This document shows positions 46,515 to 56,059 of a DNA stretch of 64,000 nucleotides, one piece after another. The stretch lies in contig JARFXP010000004.1 in NCBI GenBank assembly GCA_029194675.1, positions 411,151 through 475,150 on the forward strand. The letters are read 5' to 3'. Each line of letters begins with the position of its first letter. The first letter of the stretch is position 1. A model generated the notes under the pieces. The model saw only the letters and a program-made list of their open reading frames with translations. It did no database searches and had not been told where the DNA came from. This DNA comes from Nitrospira sp. Lineage in GTDB: Bacteria; Nitrospirota; Nitrospiria; Nitrospirales; Nitrospiraceae. A program made the position numbers and the translations under genes.

Positions 46515-47108
46515 TTGCCGAACCGGAGACCGAGTTGCGTGCTGCAAGAGCAGGGTCAGGATTCTCAAGAATCTGAGCCGAGAACAGTTTTTTCGATTGT
46601 CGGCCGTGACACTTCCGCAGGAAGTCGTGATGTCAGCAGCCCCCAGCAGACGCCCCCTTTCCCGCCTTTTACTCAGGAGACTGCTATCCAGAAAGTACGC
46701 ATGGCGGAGGACGCTTGGAATACACGCGACCCCGACCGGGTGTCGCTGGCCTACACAGTCGATAGCGTATGGCGAAACCGTTCGGAATTTCTGATCGGCC
46801 GGGAGGCAATCGTTCGGTTTTTAACGCGCAAGTGGAGCCAAGAGCTGGACTACCGCTTAATCAAGGAACTGTGGGCATACCAAGATAGCCGCATCGCCGT
46901 ACGTTTCGCCTACGAATGGCACGACCACTCAGGAAACTGGTTCCGATCTTACGGCAATGAAAACTGGGAGTTCGATGGAAACGGCCTCATGCGTCGGCGC
47001 ATCGCGAGCATCAACGACCTTCCTATCAAAGAATCGGAGCGGAGGTACCACTGGCCGCTGGGCCGGCGCCCAGATGATTACGCCTCCTTGTCCGACCTCG
47101 GTTTTTAG
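46515..47108 (+). CDS. DUF1348 / NTF2-like protein
   Basis: 197 residues as an open frame from ATG 46515. The last ~145 residues are a DUF1348 (SnoaL/NTF2-like) domain: [20 protein letters not shown], then [20 protein letters not shown], and [20 protein letters not shown]. Most family members start only a few residues before that block, so the first 45 residues may be leader DNA. No good ribosome binding site could be matched to a later start. The function is unknown; a small-molecule-binding cone fold is expected. Confidence 0.78.
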   Translation: MPNRRPSCVLQEQGQDSQESEPRTVFSIVGRDTSAGSRDVSSPQQTPPFPPFTQETAIQKVRMAEDAWNTRDPDRVSLAYTVDSVWRNRSEFLIGREAIVRFLTRKWSQELDYRLIKELWAYQDSRIAVRFAYEWHDHSGNWFRSYGNENWEFDGNGLMRRRIASINDLPIKESERRYHWPLGRRPDDYASLSDLGF

Positions 47109-47228
47109 GAGCGCCTGGAGGATCAGCTGAGTCCCGAAGAACGTGAGATGGTTACGTGCGGTGAAGGGCCTTCCTAGCTGTTAAGAGCCCCTTCCGTCTT
47201 CAACAATAGCAAGAATCCTTCGCGTCCG

Positions 47229-48005
47229 TTACTTGACGATAACCTCAACCCGACGATTCTTGGCTCGCCCCTCTGCCGTGTTGTTGCTGGCGACCGGGTT
47301 ACTCTCGCCATGACCGGTGGCCGACAGGTTGCTGGCGAGCCCGCCGTCCCGCAAAGCTTGAGCCGCGTTGTTGGCGCGGGCTTCCGACAGTTCTTTGTTC
47401 GTCGGATACCTCTTTTTCAACGCATCGCCTATCGGCTGGTTGTCAGTATGACCGTCAACTGCCACCCTGTACTGGGGATACTCGTTCAGGATTGCTCCTA
47501 CTTGCTTAAGCGCATCGACTCCCGCAGGCTTGAGTTGAGCTTCGCCCGAGCCGAAGAGATAGCCGGAAGCCAAGTTGATCAGAAGACGCTCGCTGTTTAA
47601 ATCGACCGCGATATTCCCCTTGGTGATCTCAGGACGAAGGGCCCGGAACAACCCCCGTTGCGCCTCTTGCAACTTCGCCGTTTCTGCGGATAAGTCGCCC
47701 CGAAGACCGGAGAGTTCTTTGTCACGGTCGGCAAGTTGGCTTTCCAAATCAGCCACCCGCTGGTTGGCGGCAGCCAATTCGGAGGACATTTCCAGAGCCG
47801 CTTGACGGGCCGCCATTTCTTTTGAGGCAGCGGGTGCCGCTGCCTTGACCACGGACGGACACCCACTCGCTTGATGATAGCCGTACCATCGGTCGGTGCA
47901 CACTTGCGACTGCTTGATGTATGGGTCAGGTTGCTTGAGGGAGGAAGCACAGCCCATCAGGACAACCACCCCTGTCATGACAACGGTCGTCTTAAGCCCT
48001 CGCAT
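47229..48005 (-). CDS. OmpA-type peptidoglycan-binding lipoprotein, copy 2
   Basis: 258 residues from ATG 48005, which has AAGGAG eight bases upstream. Lipobox VLMGC gives a lipid-anchored Cys at residue 16. A coiled-coil middle (residues 55-120) is followed by an OmpA domain: VDGHTDNQPIGDALKKRYPT, then ANNAAQALRDGG and AEGRAKNRRVEV, with the Asp and Arg that hold diaminopimelate. It is a tandem paralog of the gene at 48423, with a shorter coiled coil (about 60 residues fewer). Confidence 0.9.
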   Translation of the reverse strand: MRGLKTTVVMTGVVVLMGCASSLKQPDPYIKQSQVCTDRWYGYHQASGCPSVVKAAAPAASKEMAARQAALEMSSELAAANQRVADLESQLADRDKELSGLRGDLSAETAKLQEAQRGLFRALRPEITKGNIAVDLNSERLLINLASGYLFGSGEAQLKPAGVDALKQVGAILNEYPQYRVAVDGHTDNQPIGDALKKRYPTNKELSEARANNAAQALRDGGLASNLSATGHGESNPVASNNTAEGRAKNRRVEVIVK

Positions 48006-48422
48006 GATGATCTCCTTCTGCTTTGGACCCATGGTATATACCTCGTAGCCTTCATGCTCTGGTTATCACCGTCGTATTATCCCTGGTTCTACAGTTGCAA
48101 GACAAGGTGCCTCTAAATACATAGCATCCAGCGGAACGAATGTCTGTACAACCGGCAATACCGGGTTTCACCGGATTCAACGGCGGCGCGGTTCGACATT
48201 AGGATCGCAAACCATGGAGTATCCAGCTGTTCCTTGCGCTCATTGTCTGGCTGCACTGGCTACTGCGGAATCCGGGATTATGAAACCCTGGCCATGGCGG
48301 CGGTAGATGTGACTATCGAGATAGGTGAGCAGGGTCCCTGTACGTTGTAGTGCATACCAAACGAGGCAACGGGGGCTTTTCCGGTAGGGAGAAGCCTCCG
48401 TCGTCGTTCTCCGCGCGAATCG
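48006..48422. repeat. Duplicated leader region, copy 2 (48006-48280), and spacer
   Basis: Bases 48006-48280 are a near copy of 49362-49636, the leader of the other OmpA gene. Long exact runs include the segment ending ACCGGGTTTCACCGGATTCA. The copy ends at the point that corresponds to the mscL stop codon in the other copy. The rest, up to 48422, has no gene. Confidence 0.85.
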
Positions 48423-49361
48423 CTACCTCGTGACGCGAACCTCGACGCGGCGGTTTTTTGCACGACCCGCAGCGGTCGTATTCGACTCAACCGGCTTGGT
48501 GTCTGCATAACCATGCGTCGTCGGAGCGCTAAGGCCGCCTTCTTGTAGTGCCTTTGCTGCATTGACCGCACGGGACTCAGAGAGTTCTTTATTCGTGGGG
48601 AACTTCTTCTTGAGTGCTCCCTGAATCGGCACGCTGTCGGTATGACCATCTACTGCCACCTTGTACTCGGGGTAATCCTTCAAGACTGCCCCGACTTGCT
48701 TGAGTGCGTTCACTCCAGCCGGTTTCAGTTCATCTTGCCCTGAAGCAAACAGGTAGGCGGAGGACAAGTTGATCAGCAACCGCTCATTGTTCAGATCGAT
48801 CGTAATGTCGCCCTTCTCGAACTCAGGACGAAGCGCCCGGAGCACCCCCCGTTGGGCCTCTTTCAGCTTTTCCATTTCAGCCGACAGAGCTCCCCGGAGC
48901 TCCTCCAGTTCCTTGTCGCGATCGGCTAATTGAGACTCAAGATCTGAGTTGCGTTGCCTAGCCGCGGCCAATTCAGCCGAAAGTTGACTCGCGACCACCG
49001 CGTGCTCGTCGGCGCCGGTACGAAGTACGGCAATTTCCCCATCGCGGTCGGCGAGCTGCCTCTCCAAGTCATTCGCGCGGCTGCTCAATGCTCCATTCTG
49101 TTGCCGCGCTGCGTCCAGGTCGTCAGACAGCCGTTGACGGTCCCCCTCCAGCGCCGCCTGACGGGCCGCCATTTCTTTTGATGGATCGGGTGCCGCTGCC
49201 TTGACCACGGATGGACACCCACTCTCTTGATAATAGCCGTACCATCGGTCGGTGCACACTTGCGACTGCTTGATGTATGGGTCAGGTTGCTTGAGGGAGG
49301 AAGCACAGCCCATCAGGACAACCACCCCTGTCATAACCACAGTCGTCTTAAGCCCTCGCAT
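48423..49361 (-). CDS. OmpA-type peptidoglycan-binding lipoprotein, copy 1
   Basis: 312 residues from ATG 49361 (AAGGAG upstream). The signal peptide and lipobox (VLMGC) are nearly identical to copy 2, as are the first 60 residues. The coiled coil is longer, with repeating RQRLSDDLDAARQQN and LERQLADRDGEIAVLR heptads. The OmpA domain reads VDGHTDSVPIQGALKKKFPT then AAGRAKNRRVEVRV. It should tether the outer membrane to peptidoglycan over a longer distance than copy 2. Confidence 0.9.
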   Translation of the reverse strand: MRGLKTTVVMTGVVVLMGCASSLKQPDPYIKQSQVCTDRWYGYYQESGCPSVVKAAAPDPSKEMAARQAALEGDRQRLSDDLDAARQQNGALSSRANDLERQLADRDGEIAVLRTGADEHAVVASQLSAELAAARQRNSDLESQLADRDKELEELRGALSAEMEKLKEAQRGVLRALRPEFEKGDITIDLNNERLLINLSSAYLFASGQDELKPAGVNALKQVGAVLKDYPEYKVAVDGHTDSVPIQGALKKKFPTNKELSESRAVNAAKALQEGGLSAPTTHGYADTKPVESNTTAAGRAKNRRVEVRVTR

Positions 49362-49633
49362 GATGATCTCCTTCTGATTTGGACGCATGGTACATACCTC
49401 GTAACCTTCCTGTTCTGGTTATCACGGTCGTATTGTCCCTGATTCTGCGGTTGCAAGACAAGGTGTCTCGAAATACATAGGATCCAGCGGAACGAATGTC
49501 TGTACAACCGGCAATACCGGGTTTCACCGGATTCAACGGCGGCGCGGTTCGGCGTTAGGATCGCAAACCATGGAGTATCCAGCTGTTCCTTGCGCTCATT
49601 GTCTTGCTGCACTGGCTACTGCGGAATACGGGA
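49362..49633. repeat. Duplicated leader region, copy 1
   Basis: About 270 bp between the OmpA gene and mscL, well over 90 percent identical to 48006-48280 as judged by eye. It holds several short stems (ACCGGCAATACCGGG). The strong identity in a non-coding stretch may reflect a recent duplication or a functional RNA leader. Confidence 0.8.
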
Positions 49634-50056
49634 TTATTGACGACCCTTCAGCAGATCGCGGATCTCCATCAACAATTTTTCCTCATTGGTCGGCGCCGGC
49701 GGAGCAGGCGGTGGAGGTGGAGGCGCTGCATTCTTGAATCTGTTGACCTGCTTGACCAGGATGAAAATGACGAACGCGATGATAAGAAAGTCAAACACGC
49801 TCTGCAGAAAGACCCCGTAATTGAGCGTCGGAGCCCCAGCGGCTTTCGCCGCCACCAAAGACGGGTGGGAGGTATCGGATAAATTGATGAACAAGCTTGA
49901 AAAATCCACCTTGCCCATCAATAGGCCAAGGGGAGGCATGAGCACGTCGCCGACGAGCGACGAGACGATTTTTCCGAACGCTCCTCCGATGATGACCCCG
50001 ATCGCCATATCCAGGACGTTGCCCTTCATGGCGAATTCTTTGAACTCTTTCAACAT
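49634..50056 (-). CDS. mscL: Large-conductance mechanosensitive channel
   Basis: 140 residues from ATG 50056, with AGGAGG eight bases upstream. It shows the MscL opening [20 protein letters not shown], the first pore helix [20 protein letters not shown], and the second helix [18 protein letters not shown]. The C-terminal bundle follows a Pro-rich linker. It opens under membrane tension to release solutes after osmotic downshock. Confidence 0.96.
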   Translation of the reverse strand: MLKEFKEFAMKGNVLDMAIGVIIGGAFGKIVSSLVGDVLMPPLGLLMGKVDFSSLFINLSDTSHPSLVAAKAAGAPTLNYGVFLQSVFDFLIIAFVIFILVKQVNRFKNAAPPPPPPAPPAPTNEEKLLMEIRDLLKGRQ

Positions 50057-50098
50057 GACGCTCCTCCTATCAACGCACGGTTCAGTGTTGCAAGCCAC

Positions 50099-51214
50099 TT
50101 ATCGCTTGCGGGTGGTGTCAAAGGCATAGCCGAAGGTGAGGAAATACATATTGTCGGTCGTGACCGTGCCAGGAGCCGGTCGACTGTTGTAGCGTGTAGT
50201 CACTTGGAATCCGGTCACCAGCCCTCCCCACATCTTGAAGCGAACGCTGTTATTCATGGTTAAATAAATGTTGGACAAGTCTTGGAGGGACGGAAACATC
50301 TCGATGTCGTGGTGTAGCGTCACGAGTTCGTTGAACAATGACCAATCGAATTTCGTGGCGACGCGGGCACGGAAACTCACCTGGTCCGGAATCGTACGGA
50401 AATCTTCATTGAAATACCCCGGACCGGCGTCTGTATAGAACATCATATCTTTGAATACTCCGCTGAAGTCGCCCTTCTCAATCCATTGGTAACCGGGACC
50501 ACTCGCGAGGGAGGTACGTAATTTGAGATCTTGGAATTCATCGGTCTCGAAGTAGGCCGACGAGAACCAATAGAGCCGTTTCGTGAGGAAGTAGTCCAGC
50601 TTGATCGTGGCTCGAGCATTGCGAGCGGTGACGCTCCCGTCCTGGGCTCCGTACACATAGCGGCCAAGCAAGGTCAGTCGGAGCTGTTCGCTCCTCGCCA
50701 CGACGTCTCCCACGAAGCTCGCCGTGGTAAGATGGGCGTTTCCCACCACTTGCGTATAGGCAGCATTTACATTTCCGACGTAGATCACCGGCGGTTGAAT
50801 GATCGGGTTCACCTGAACGACCGTATCCATCGGCACCGTGATGATCTCTCCGCTCGGCCCGGCTTTCAGCCTCAACTCTCCCGGTTCGCCCTCTTCGGCC
50901 GTCCCGACCAGCATGGTCCCTTCCTTAAAGTGGAAGGGAAGGGGATGAGAGACAGTGAGCTTGCTTACTTCGGCCCACTTGACCTTGATGACCTCAGTAG
51001 CCAGCACATTCTTGATCAGTAACACCCCGTCCGTCATCTCTATCACTTCGCCATAAATGACGCTGCCGTCTTTCAACGTGACAACATCCAGCGGCGGAGC
51101 CGCAGTCGGTGGTACCACAGCCGGCGTGATCGGGGCTGGTCCATCATCGGCAAAAACCGGGATCGCCACGGAGGTCAGAATGAGGATTGCAATCAGCAGC
51201 ACAGACTGCTGCAT
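50099..51214 (-). CDS. DUF481 outer-membrane protein
   Basis: 371 residues. A signal peptide (residues 1-22, SVAIPVFA) is followed by a small beta-domain (VVTLKDGSVIYGEVIEMTDG; LLIKNVLATEVIKVKWAEVS) and then a beta-barrel of DUF481 type from about residue 145, ending in YAFDTTRKR. DUF481 proteins include the salt-induced YdiY. The position between mscL and an MscS-type gene fits a role in osmotic response, by inference. Confidence 0.82.
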   Translation of the reverse strand: MQQSVLLIAILILTSVAIPVFADDGPAPITPAVVPPTAAPPLDVVTLKDGSVIYGEVIEMTDGVLLIKNVLATEVIKVKWAEVSKLTVSHPLPFHFKEGTMLVGTAEEGEPGELRLKAGPSGEIITVPMDTVVQVNPIIQPPVIYVGNVNAAYTQVVGNAHLTTASFVGDVVARSEQLRLTLLGRYVYGAQDGSVTARNARATIKLDYFLTKRLYWFSSAYFETDEFQDLKLRTSLASGPGYQWIEKGDFSGVFKDMMFYTDAGPGYFNEDFRTIPDQVSFRARVATKFDWSLFNELVTLHHDIEMFPSLQDLSNIYLTMNNSVRFKMWGGLVTGFQVTTRYNSRPAPGTVTTDNMYFLTFGYAFDTTRKR

Positions 51215-51335
51215 TTAGTCTCCTTCGCTCATGGACTGACTTGCCTGAAGCTCTTCCAACCTACGTAGGTACCCTATTGGGCACAACCGTGCACCCCCCT
51301 CATCCCACTCACTCCCTCGTTGTGTATTTAGCAAG

Positions 51336-52166
51336 CTACGACATCGACAACTTCGGCGGCTGATGATCGTTCACCACGCGGACGGTAAGGCTTGCAGAGG
51401 GTAGCGCGATCCCTTGTTCTTGAAATCGTTGGAGAATTAATTTGTTCAAATCTCCCTGAGTCGAGCTGTAATCCGCCACGGCCGTCCATGGCTCTATTGC
51501 AATAGCCACAGCCAGGGACGAGTCCCCGAGAGATGCCACTCCCACTGAAGGAACCGGATCTTTCATGACCGATGGGTGCCGATTGAGGACATCCCGAACC
51601 TGAGCAAGTGCATCATCGAGATTCGCATTTTCTGACACGGGAATGGTCAAACGCATCTGACGGATTGTTCCAAAGTTGTGCAGAATCTCTCCCACAATTT
51701 TTCTGTTGGGAATGATGACGCGGGATCGATCTGCATGCATCAGCGTCGTGGTGAAGAGGTCGATGACTACGACATCACCGTGGACGCCGAGCAACGAAAT
51801 ATGTTCGCCGACCTTATAAGGCTTGCTGAAGATGATCGAAAGCCCGGCCATCACGTTACTCAGCACCCCCTGCAAAGCCAAGCCGATCCCTACTCCTGCG
51901 ACTCCGACGCCGGCGAGCAGCGGGGCGATGGGCACGCCGAGCGTCTGAAGAGCAATCATCGCGGTAAAGAGCAACACCACGATTTTCACGACGCGAGCCA
52001 ACAGCAGCCGCACCGGCGGCTCAAGGGTCTGCCGTTCGAGCGCCTGCTGAGCAAAATTTCCGGCGCCGCGAGACGCCATGACACCGGCGATGAAGATGCC
52101 GATGGCGACCGCCGCCTGCAGCCCATACTGCACGGCATATTGAGTGAGCGTATCAACGACATTCAT
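51336..52166 (-). CDS. MscS-family mechanosensitive channel
   Basis: 276 residues, three membrane helices then a cytoplasmic beta domain, as in Escherichia coli MscS. The pore helix with its Gly/Ala pattern is seen in APLLAGVGVAGVGIGLALQG, followed by FSKPYKVGEHISLLGVHGDV and RVIIPNRKIVGEILHNF. It is a single gene with about 120 bp of leader on the DUF481 side. Confidence 0.95.
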   Translation of the reverse strand: MNVVDTLTQYAVQYGLQAAVAIGIFIAGVMASRGAGNFAQQALERQTLEPPVRLLLARVVKIVVLLFTAMIALQTLGVPIAPLLAGVGVAGVGIGLALQGVLSNVMAGLSIIFSKPYKVGEHISLLGVHGDVVVIDLFTTTLMHADRSRVIIPNRKIVGEILHNFGTIRQMRLTIPVSENANLDDALAQVRDVLNRHPSVMKDPVPSVGVASLGDSSLAVAIAIEPWTAVADYSSTQGDLNKLILQRFQEQGIALPSASLTVRVVNDHQPPKLSMS

Positions 52167-52261
52167 AAGGTGTAGCCTCCTCTAAGACAGCACGGATCTT
52201 TAGATACGTTAAATCCCTGAACAATACGGAAACACGGCTGGTGGGTTTTATCAACAGTCTG

Positions 52262-53911
52262 CTATCGTCCGAAGAGGCCTTTGAGGAGTTCTTGCCCCTC
52301 CTTCTTTAAGTCCTCTGGTTTCGTCGTGCCTTTGAACAATCCACCGACGGCCTCTTCTAGTTTTTTCTTCACCTGCTCCTGAACTTTCCCGCCTATGCTC
52401 TTCAGATCAACGTCATATGATGGCGCTTGAGCGGTCCCGGTGATCGTGAGCGGGAGACTCACTCGGCCATCTTTCATCGCGATTTTGACGACTGGTGACG
52501 TCTCGACGATCTTCCGGCTCAGATCTTGTGAGAGATTCATGTTCACGATCAGGTTCAACCTCTGATCGAATCCGACGGTACCGCCGCCGGTGGCCTGAAA
52601 GTCATGGCTGTCCATCAACAGCCGCTGCACATTGATCACCCCTTGCTTGATGACGAGATCCGTTTCGATCGTCGAAAACGCCGTCGCTTTGGCATTGTCG
52701 AGCGAAATACCGGAAATTTTGAGTGCCGAGACTATCTCCTGGAGAAGATTCACCCCTTCGATCTTCCCATCCTTGACCGCCATATGCCCGGTTCCTTCCA
52801 AGGTTTTTGTCAGGTCCGGCATGGAGAATCCCTTGCCTAGCAGCGAAAGATCGGCACTGGCTGTGCCGCTGACGGAAATCGGTGTCTCGGCGACCGCATT
52901 GAGCGCCGGACCGAGCTGCACTCCTTGAACCGTGACGCCCCCCTTGAACGGCGGCGCATCGGACCCAGCGATCAGTTTGCCCTGCCCCTTCACCTGGCCG
53001 TCCAACAGTTGGAACGACAGGGTGTTCAGCATAACCTCTTGTCCCCTCACTCTCGCCGCGATCTGAAAATTCTTAATCTCGACCGGCTTTTTTAGGGGAA
53101 GCGAGACCGGAAGGTTTGCAGTATTGATCACCGGCGAAGTGATGTAGATGTTGGCGTCGTTTCCGGCGGCGTTGCCTGTAATCGTAAAGTCCGTCTTCCC
53201 GACACCAAGCTCGAAACTGATCGCGTCGATGTCCATTGCTTCTCTCAGCGGACCGAACGACCCGTCGAGCTTCACCGGCAGATTGAACGGCTGCACCAGC
53301 GAACCGAAATGTAGACGTGGACTTCGGCCGAGCCGAACGTCCTGAAGGAACAACTCCATATCTTGCACCACATACTCCGTCGGCTTGGCTGCCGACAGAT
53401 CGCGATAGGTCAATTTCCCGCCGTCGATGGAGACCCGATCCACGGCCAACAGCGCGAGAATTTTGAGCGGACCCTCCGTCGAGGGAATCGGAGCGCGCGA
53501 CGGCTTTTCCGGCACCGCCACGCCTTTACGACCGATAGTGGAGGCGTTCAGAACTCCGTTTTGGTTCTTAATAACCGCAATGACCGGTTGGTGAAGCGTG
53601 ATTTCCTCCACCTCCACCTTGCCGCTCAGCAACGGCATGAGCTTCACGCCGACATCCAGCGAGGAGAGCGATGCAAAGGGAGCTGAGCCGAAGGACGGAT
53701 CATCCAGCACCGCGAATCCCGCCACTCGTGCGCCGATCCTCGGCCAGATGGTCAAGCGAATATCCTGTAGCTGAACCTTGCGGTTGAGAGCATCTTCGAT
53801 GAGCGGTTTGTACTGAGCTTGATATTTATTGAGATCGACGAAAAACGGAAGGGCGAGCACAAGGCCGACGAGCAGGACCAGTAAGACGAGCAGGCCTATC
53901 AGGATCTTCAT
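52262..53911 (-). CDS. AsmA-family inner-membrane protein
   Basis: 549 residues. One N-terminal membrane helix (LLVLLVLLVGLVLALPFFV) anchors a long beta-rich periplasmic part. The AsmA pattern is present at the N-terminus (IEDALNRKVQLQDIRLTIWP) and C-terminus (LEGTGHMAVKDGKIEGVNLL; GGTVGFDQRLNLIVNMNLS). AsmA-like proteins are bridge-like lipid carriers or outer-membrane assembly factors. It stands alone. Confidence 0.9.
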   Translation of the reverse strand: MKILIGLLVLLVLLVGLVLALPFFVDLNKYQAQYKPLIEDALNRKVQLQDIRLTIWPRIGARVAGFAVLDDPSFGSAPFASLSSLDVGVKLMPLLSGKVEVEEITLHQPVIAVIKNQNGVLNASTIGRKGVAVPEKPSRAPIPSTEGPLKILALLAVDRVSIDGGKLTYRDLSAAKPTEYVVQDMELFLQDVRLGRSPRLHFGSLVQPFNLPVKLDGSFGPLREAMDIDAISFELGVGKTDFTITGNAAGNDANIYITSPVINTANLPVSLPLKKPVEIKNFQIAARVRGQEVMLNTLSFQLLDGQVKGQGKLIAGSDAPPFKGGVTVQGVQLGPALNAVAETPISVSGTASADLSLLGKGFSMPDLTKTLEGTGHMAVKDGKIEGVNLLQEIVSALKISGISLDNAKATAFSTIETDLVIKQGVINVQRLLMDSHDFQATGGGTVGFDQRLNLIVNMNLSQDLSRKIVETSPVVKIAMKDGRVSLPLTITGTAQAPSYDVDLKSIGGKVQEQVKKKLEEAVGGLFKGTTKPEDLKKEGQELLKGLFGR

Positions 53912-54027
53912 CGCGATCGCCCTCCAGTTGAAAATTGAGTATATAAATGGATTCCTGGTGAGTCAAACGAACAGCGCCGCAGACTGACCGTGGCAAGGTT
54001 ACTCTATCAAAGCTATTAATGCCGAAA

Positions 54028-54417
54028 TTACTGATGGGAATGTTTTCGGAAGAATTCCGCGATGGCTGATTTGTCGATCTGTTCCTGAGCCGCCCGCAAG
54101 ACGAGCGATTCGAAGGCGGATTCATCTGCGTCTAACGTGAGTCCATTGAGTTTCAAAAACACGAATGCGGCCATCGTTCCCGTTCGCTTGTTCCCGTCGA
54201 TGAACGGATGGTTCTGAACAATGTGGTACAGATAGGCTGCGGCCATTTCAAAGAGGTCGGCATGGAGATATTGATCCCCGAAACCCGCTTCAGGCATTCC
54301 GATCGCAGACCGTAGCAACTCAACATCACGAACGCCTAGACCTCCTCCATACCGTTCAATCTGGTCGGCATGGATATCGATGACATCCTCCACTGAGAGA
54401 AATCGTGGCTCAGCCAT
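54028..54417 (-). CDS. Doc/Fic-family death-on-curing toxin
   Basis: 129 residues. The Doc motif HPFIDGNKRTG is near residue 65, with the His and the anion-binding Gly-Asn-Lys intact, and FLSVEDVIDIHADQIERYGG at the N-terminus. Doc toxins phosphorylate EF-Tu. The partner gene at 54421 is of AbrB type and not Phd. The start is three bases from the antitoxin stop. Confidence 0.92.
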   Translation of the reverse strand: MAEPRFLSVEDVIDIHADQIERYGGGLGVRDVELLRSAIGMPEAGFGDQYLHADLFEMAAAYLYHIVQNHPFIDGNKRTGTMAAFVFLKLNGLTLDADESAFESLVLRAAQEQIDKSAIAEFFRKHSHQ

Positions 54418-54420
54418 GAG

Positions 54421-54651
54421 CTAAGCCAGTCTTTTCAGCATCTTTCCATACCGTCGATTGCCTTCGTCCAGCGCCGCACGGAACTTCTTTTGGCGGGCGG
54501 TGTCCTGAACAGGCGTTACGATGAGACACCTTCCATCTGTTTTGATGCTGAGCGGCGTCTCCACGTCAATCTCCAACAGATCAAGCACGCCTCGATCAAT
54601 CACAAGAGCCAGACTGTTGCCATGCCTGGTCAATTTCTTGATCATTTTCAT
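54421..54651 (-). CDS. AbrB/MazE-type antitoxin of the Doc toxin
   Basis: 76 residues from ATG 54651 (GGGAGG site upstream; the frame opens further up). The swapped-hairpin DNA-binding part reads KKLTRHGNSLALVIDRGVLD, followed by a helical tail that should bind the toxin. It is the first gene of the pair. A 15 bp palindrome lies upstream at 54675. Confidence 0.88.
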   Translation of the reverse strand: MKMIKKLTRHGNSLALVIDRGVLDLLEIDVETPLSIKTDGRCLIVTPVQDTARQKKFRAALDEGNRRYGKMLKRLA

Positions 54652-54674
54652 GCCTCCCATCGGTAATACAATGA

Positions 54675-54689
54675 TGATACATCGTATCA
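54675..54689. promoter_or_regulatory. Probable antitoxin operator
   Basis: The perfect palindrome TGATAC-ATC-GTATCA lies 24 bp upstream of the antitoxin start, the usual place for autoregulation by an AbrB-type antitoxin. Confidence 0.6.
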
Positions 54690-54822
54690 CCATGTTCAAG
54701 CGGGGTAAAGGCGTGAATGCCTACGGCGATGATTCGCTCCGTTTGTCCAGAAACATGCAGACCAACCTGATCTGTGAGAAGTGCCTGAAGGGGCTTGCAG
54801 TAAACAAGCCCCTCAGTGCATC

Positions 54823-55971
54823 TCAACGTTTCTTTCGGTTGATCAGGTTGCCGGATCGCACCTGACAGGCCAAGACGTCGCAGATGACGCGCGTGGCCAT
54901 GAGGCTGGTAATCTCCGCTGCGTCGTAGGGTGGTGAACATTCGACGATTTCCATCCCCGCCAGCGGCTTCGTGTCCGCGATGATCTGGAGAAACTTCAGC
55001 ACTTCACGCGGCAGAAACCCGCCCGGCTCCGGCCAACCGGTGCCCGGCACGAAGGCGGCGTCCAAGCAATCGACGTCGAAGCTCAGCCACACGGCATCCA
55101 CGCCATCAAATGCCACTTCGAGTGCCTGTTTCGCAGCATTCTCGATGCCCATTTCCACGCAGTCGGTCACAGTCATGATCGTGGTTTGGCGTTCACGGCC
55201 GACCTTCACGCCGGGTCTGGGTGCTTGCCAGCCGCCGATGCCGATTTGAACAAGATTCTTAGCCGGCACATTAGGGATATTCGTCGCGTGAAACCAAGGC
55301 GTAGTATGCATGCGTTCATCGAGATCGGTCTCCTGCGTGTCCACATGCCGGTCGAAGTGGAGGATGCCGAGCTTCTTGCCGTTCATATTCTGAGCCACTC
55401 CCCGCACGGTGGCAAAGCCCAGGGAATGGTCTCCGCCGAGTACCACGGGAAACGCACCGCTGGCATAGACATGGCCCACGCCTTTACTGACTTGATCGAA
55501 GGTCTTCTCGATGTTACCGGGAATCGTAAACACGTCGCCGACATCGCAGATGGACACGGATTCCCGCAGATCCACGCCGAGTTCGAAGCTGTACGTTCCG
55601 TATAACGCCGAAATCTTGCGAATTCCCTGAGGTCCGAACCTGGTGCCGGCCCTATACGTCGTCCCGCCATCGAACGGCGCACCAAGAATGGCTACATCGT
55701 ATTGACCGCACTTGCGGACATCTTCGACATATGGAGCCTTGATGAAGGTGTTGATGCCGGCGAAGTGCGGCAGTTCCCCACGGCTGAACGTGGGAATCCG
55801 GCGATCCTTGATGGAATCGGCGCCTGGCAGGCCCACTTCAAGGCCGTGGGCGATTTCCTCTTCATATTTCGTAGTCGGCAGCAGCGCTTCCGCTTCGACC
55901 GCGTACTTCGCCTCTGGCCCGTATTTGTCATGCAGTGGAACCTTGCCTTGGTATTTTCCCTTTTTCGTCAC
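54823..55971 (-). CDS. gdmH: Ureohydrolase, probable guanidine hydrolase
   Basis: 382 residues from GTG 55971, chosen because AAAGGAG lies six bases upstream; the frame opens further up inside the permease gene. The arginase/agmatinase metal sites are complete: His in LGGDHSLGF, Asp-x-His-x-Asp in HFDRHVDTQE, and Asp-x-Asp in SFDVDCLDAAF, for a two-metal centre (nickel in known guanidine hydrolases). About 60 residues of N-terminal extension, longer than in agmatinases, is a feature of the guanidine-hydrolase branch. The riboswitch upstream of the permease shows the locus responds to guanidine, which supports guanidine as substrate over agmatine. The reaction gives urea and ammonia. Confidence 0.82.
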   Translation of the reverse strand: MTKKGKYQGKVPLHDKYGPEAKYAVEAEALLPTTKYEEEIAHGLEVGLPGADSIKDRRIPTFSRGELPHFAGINTFIKAPYVEDVRKCGQYDVAILGAPFDGGTTYRAGTRFGPQGIRKISALYGTYSFELGVDLRESVSICDVGDVFTIPGNIEKTFDQVSKGVGHVYASGAFPVVLGGDHSLGFATVRGVAQNMNGKKLGILHFDRHVDTQETDLDERMHTTPWFHATNIPNVPAKNLVQIGIGGWQAPRPGVKVGRERQTTIMTVTDCVEMGIENAAKQALEVAFDGVDAVWLSFDVDCLDAAFVPGTGWPEPGGFLPREVLKFLQIIADTKPLAGMEIVECSPPYDAAEITSLMATRVICDVLACQVRSGNLINRKKR

Positions 55972-56059
55972 GATTACTCCTTTCTGAAAGATGGACGAAT
56001 GTATGACTCTATTTGAACCCCCTTGCTGCAACAGGAAGCGTAATGAACCAGTCGGCTTT

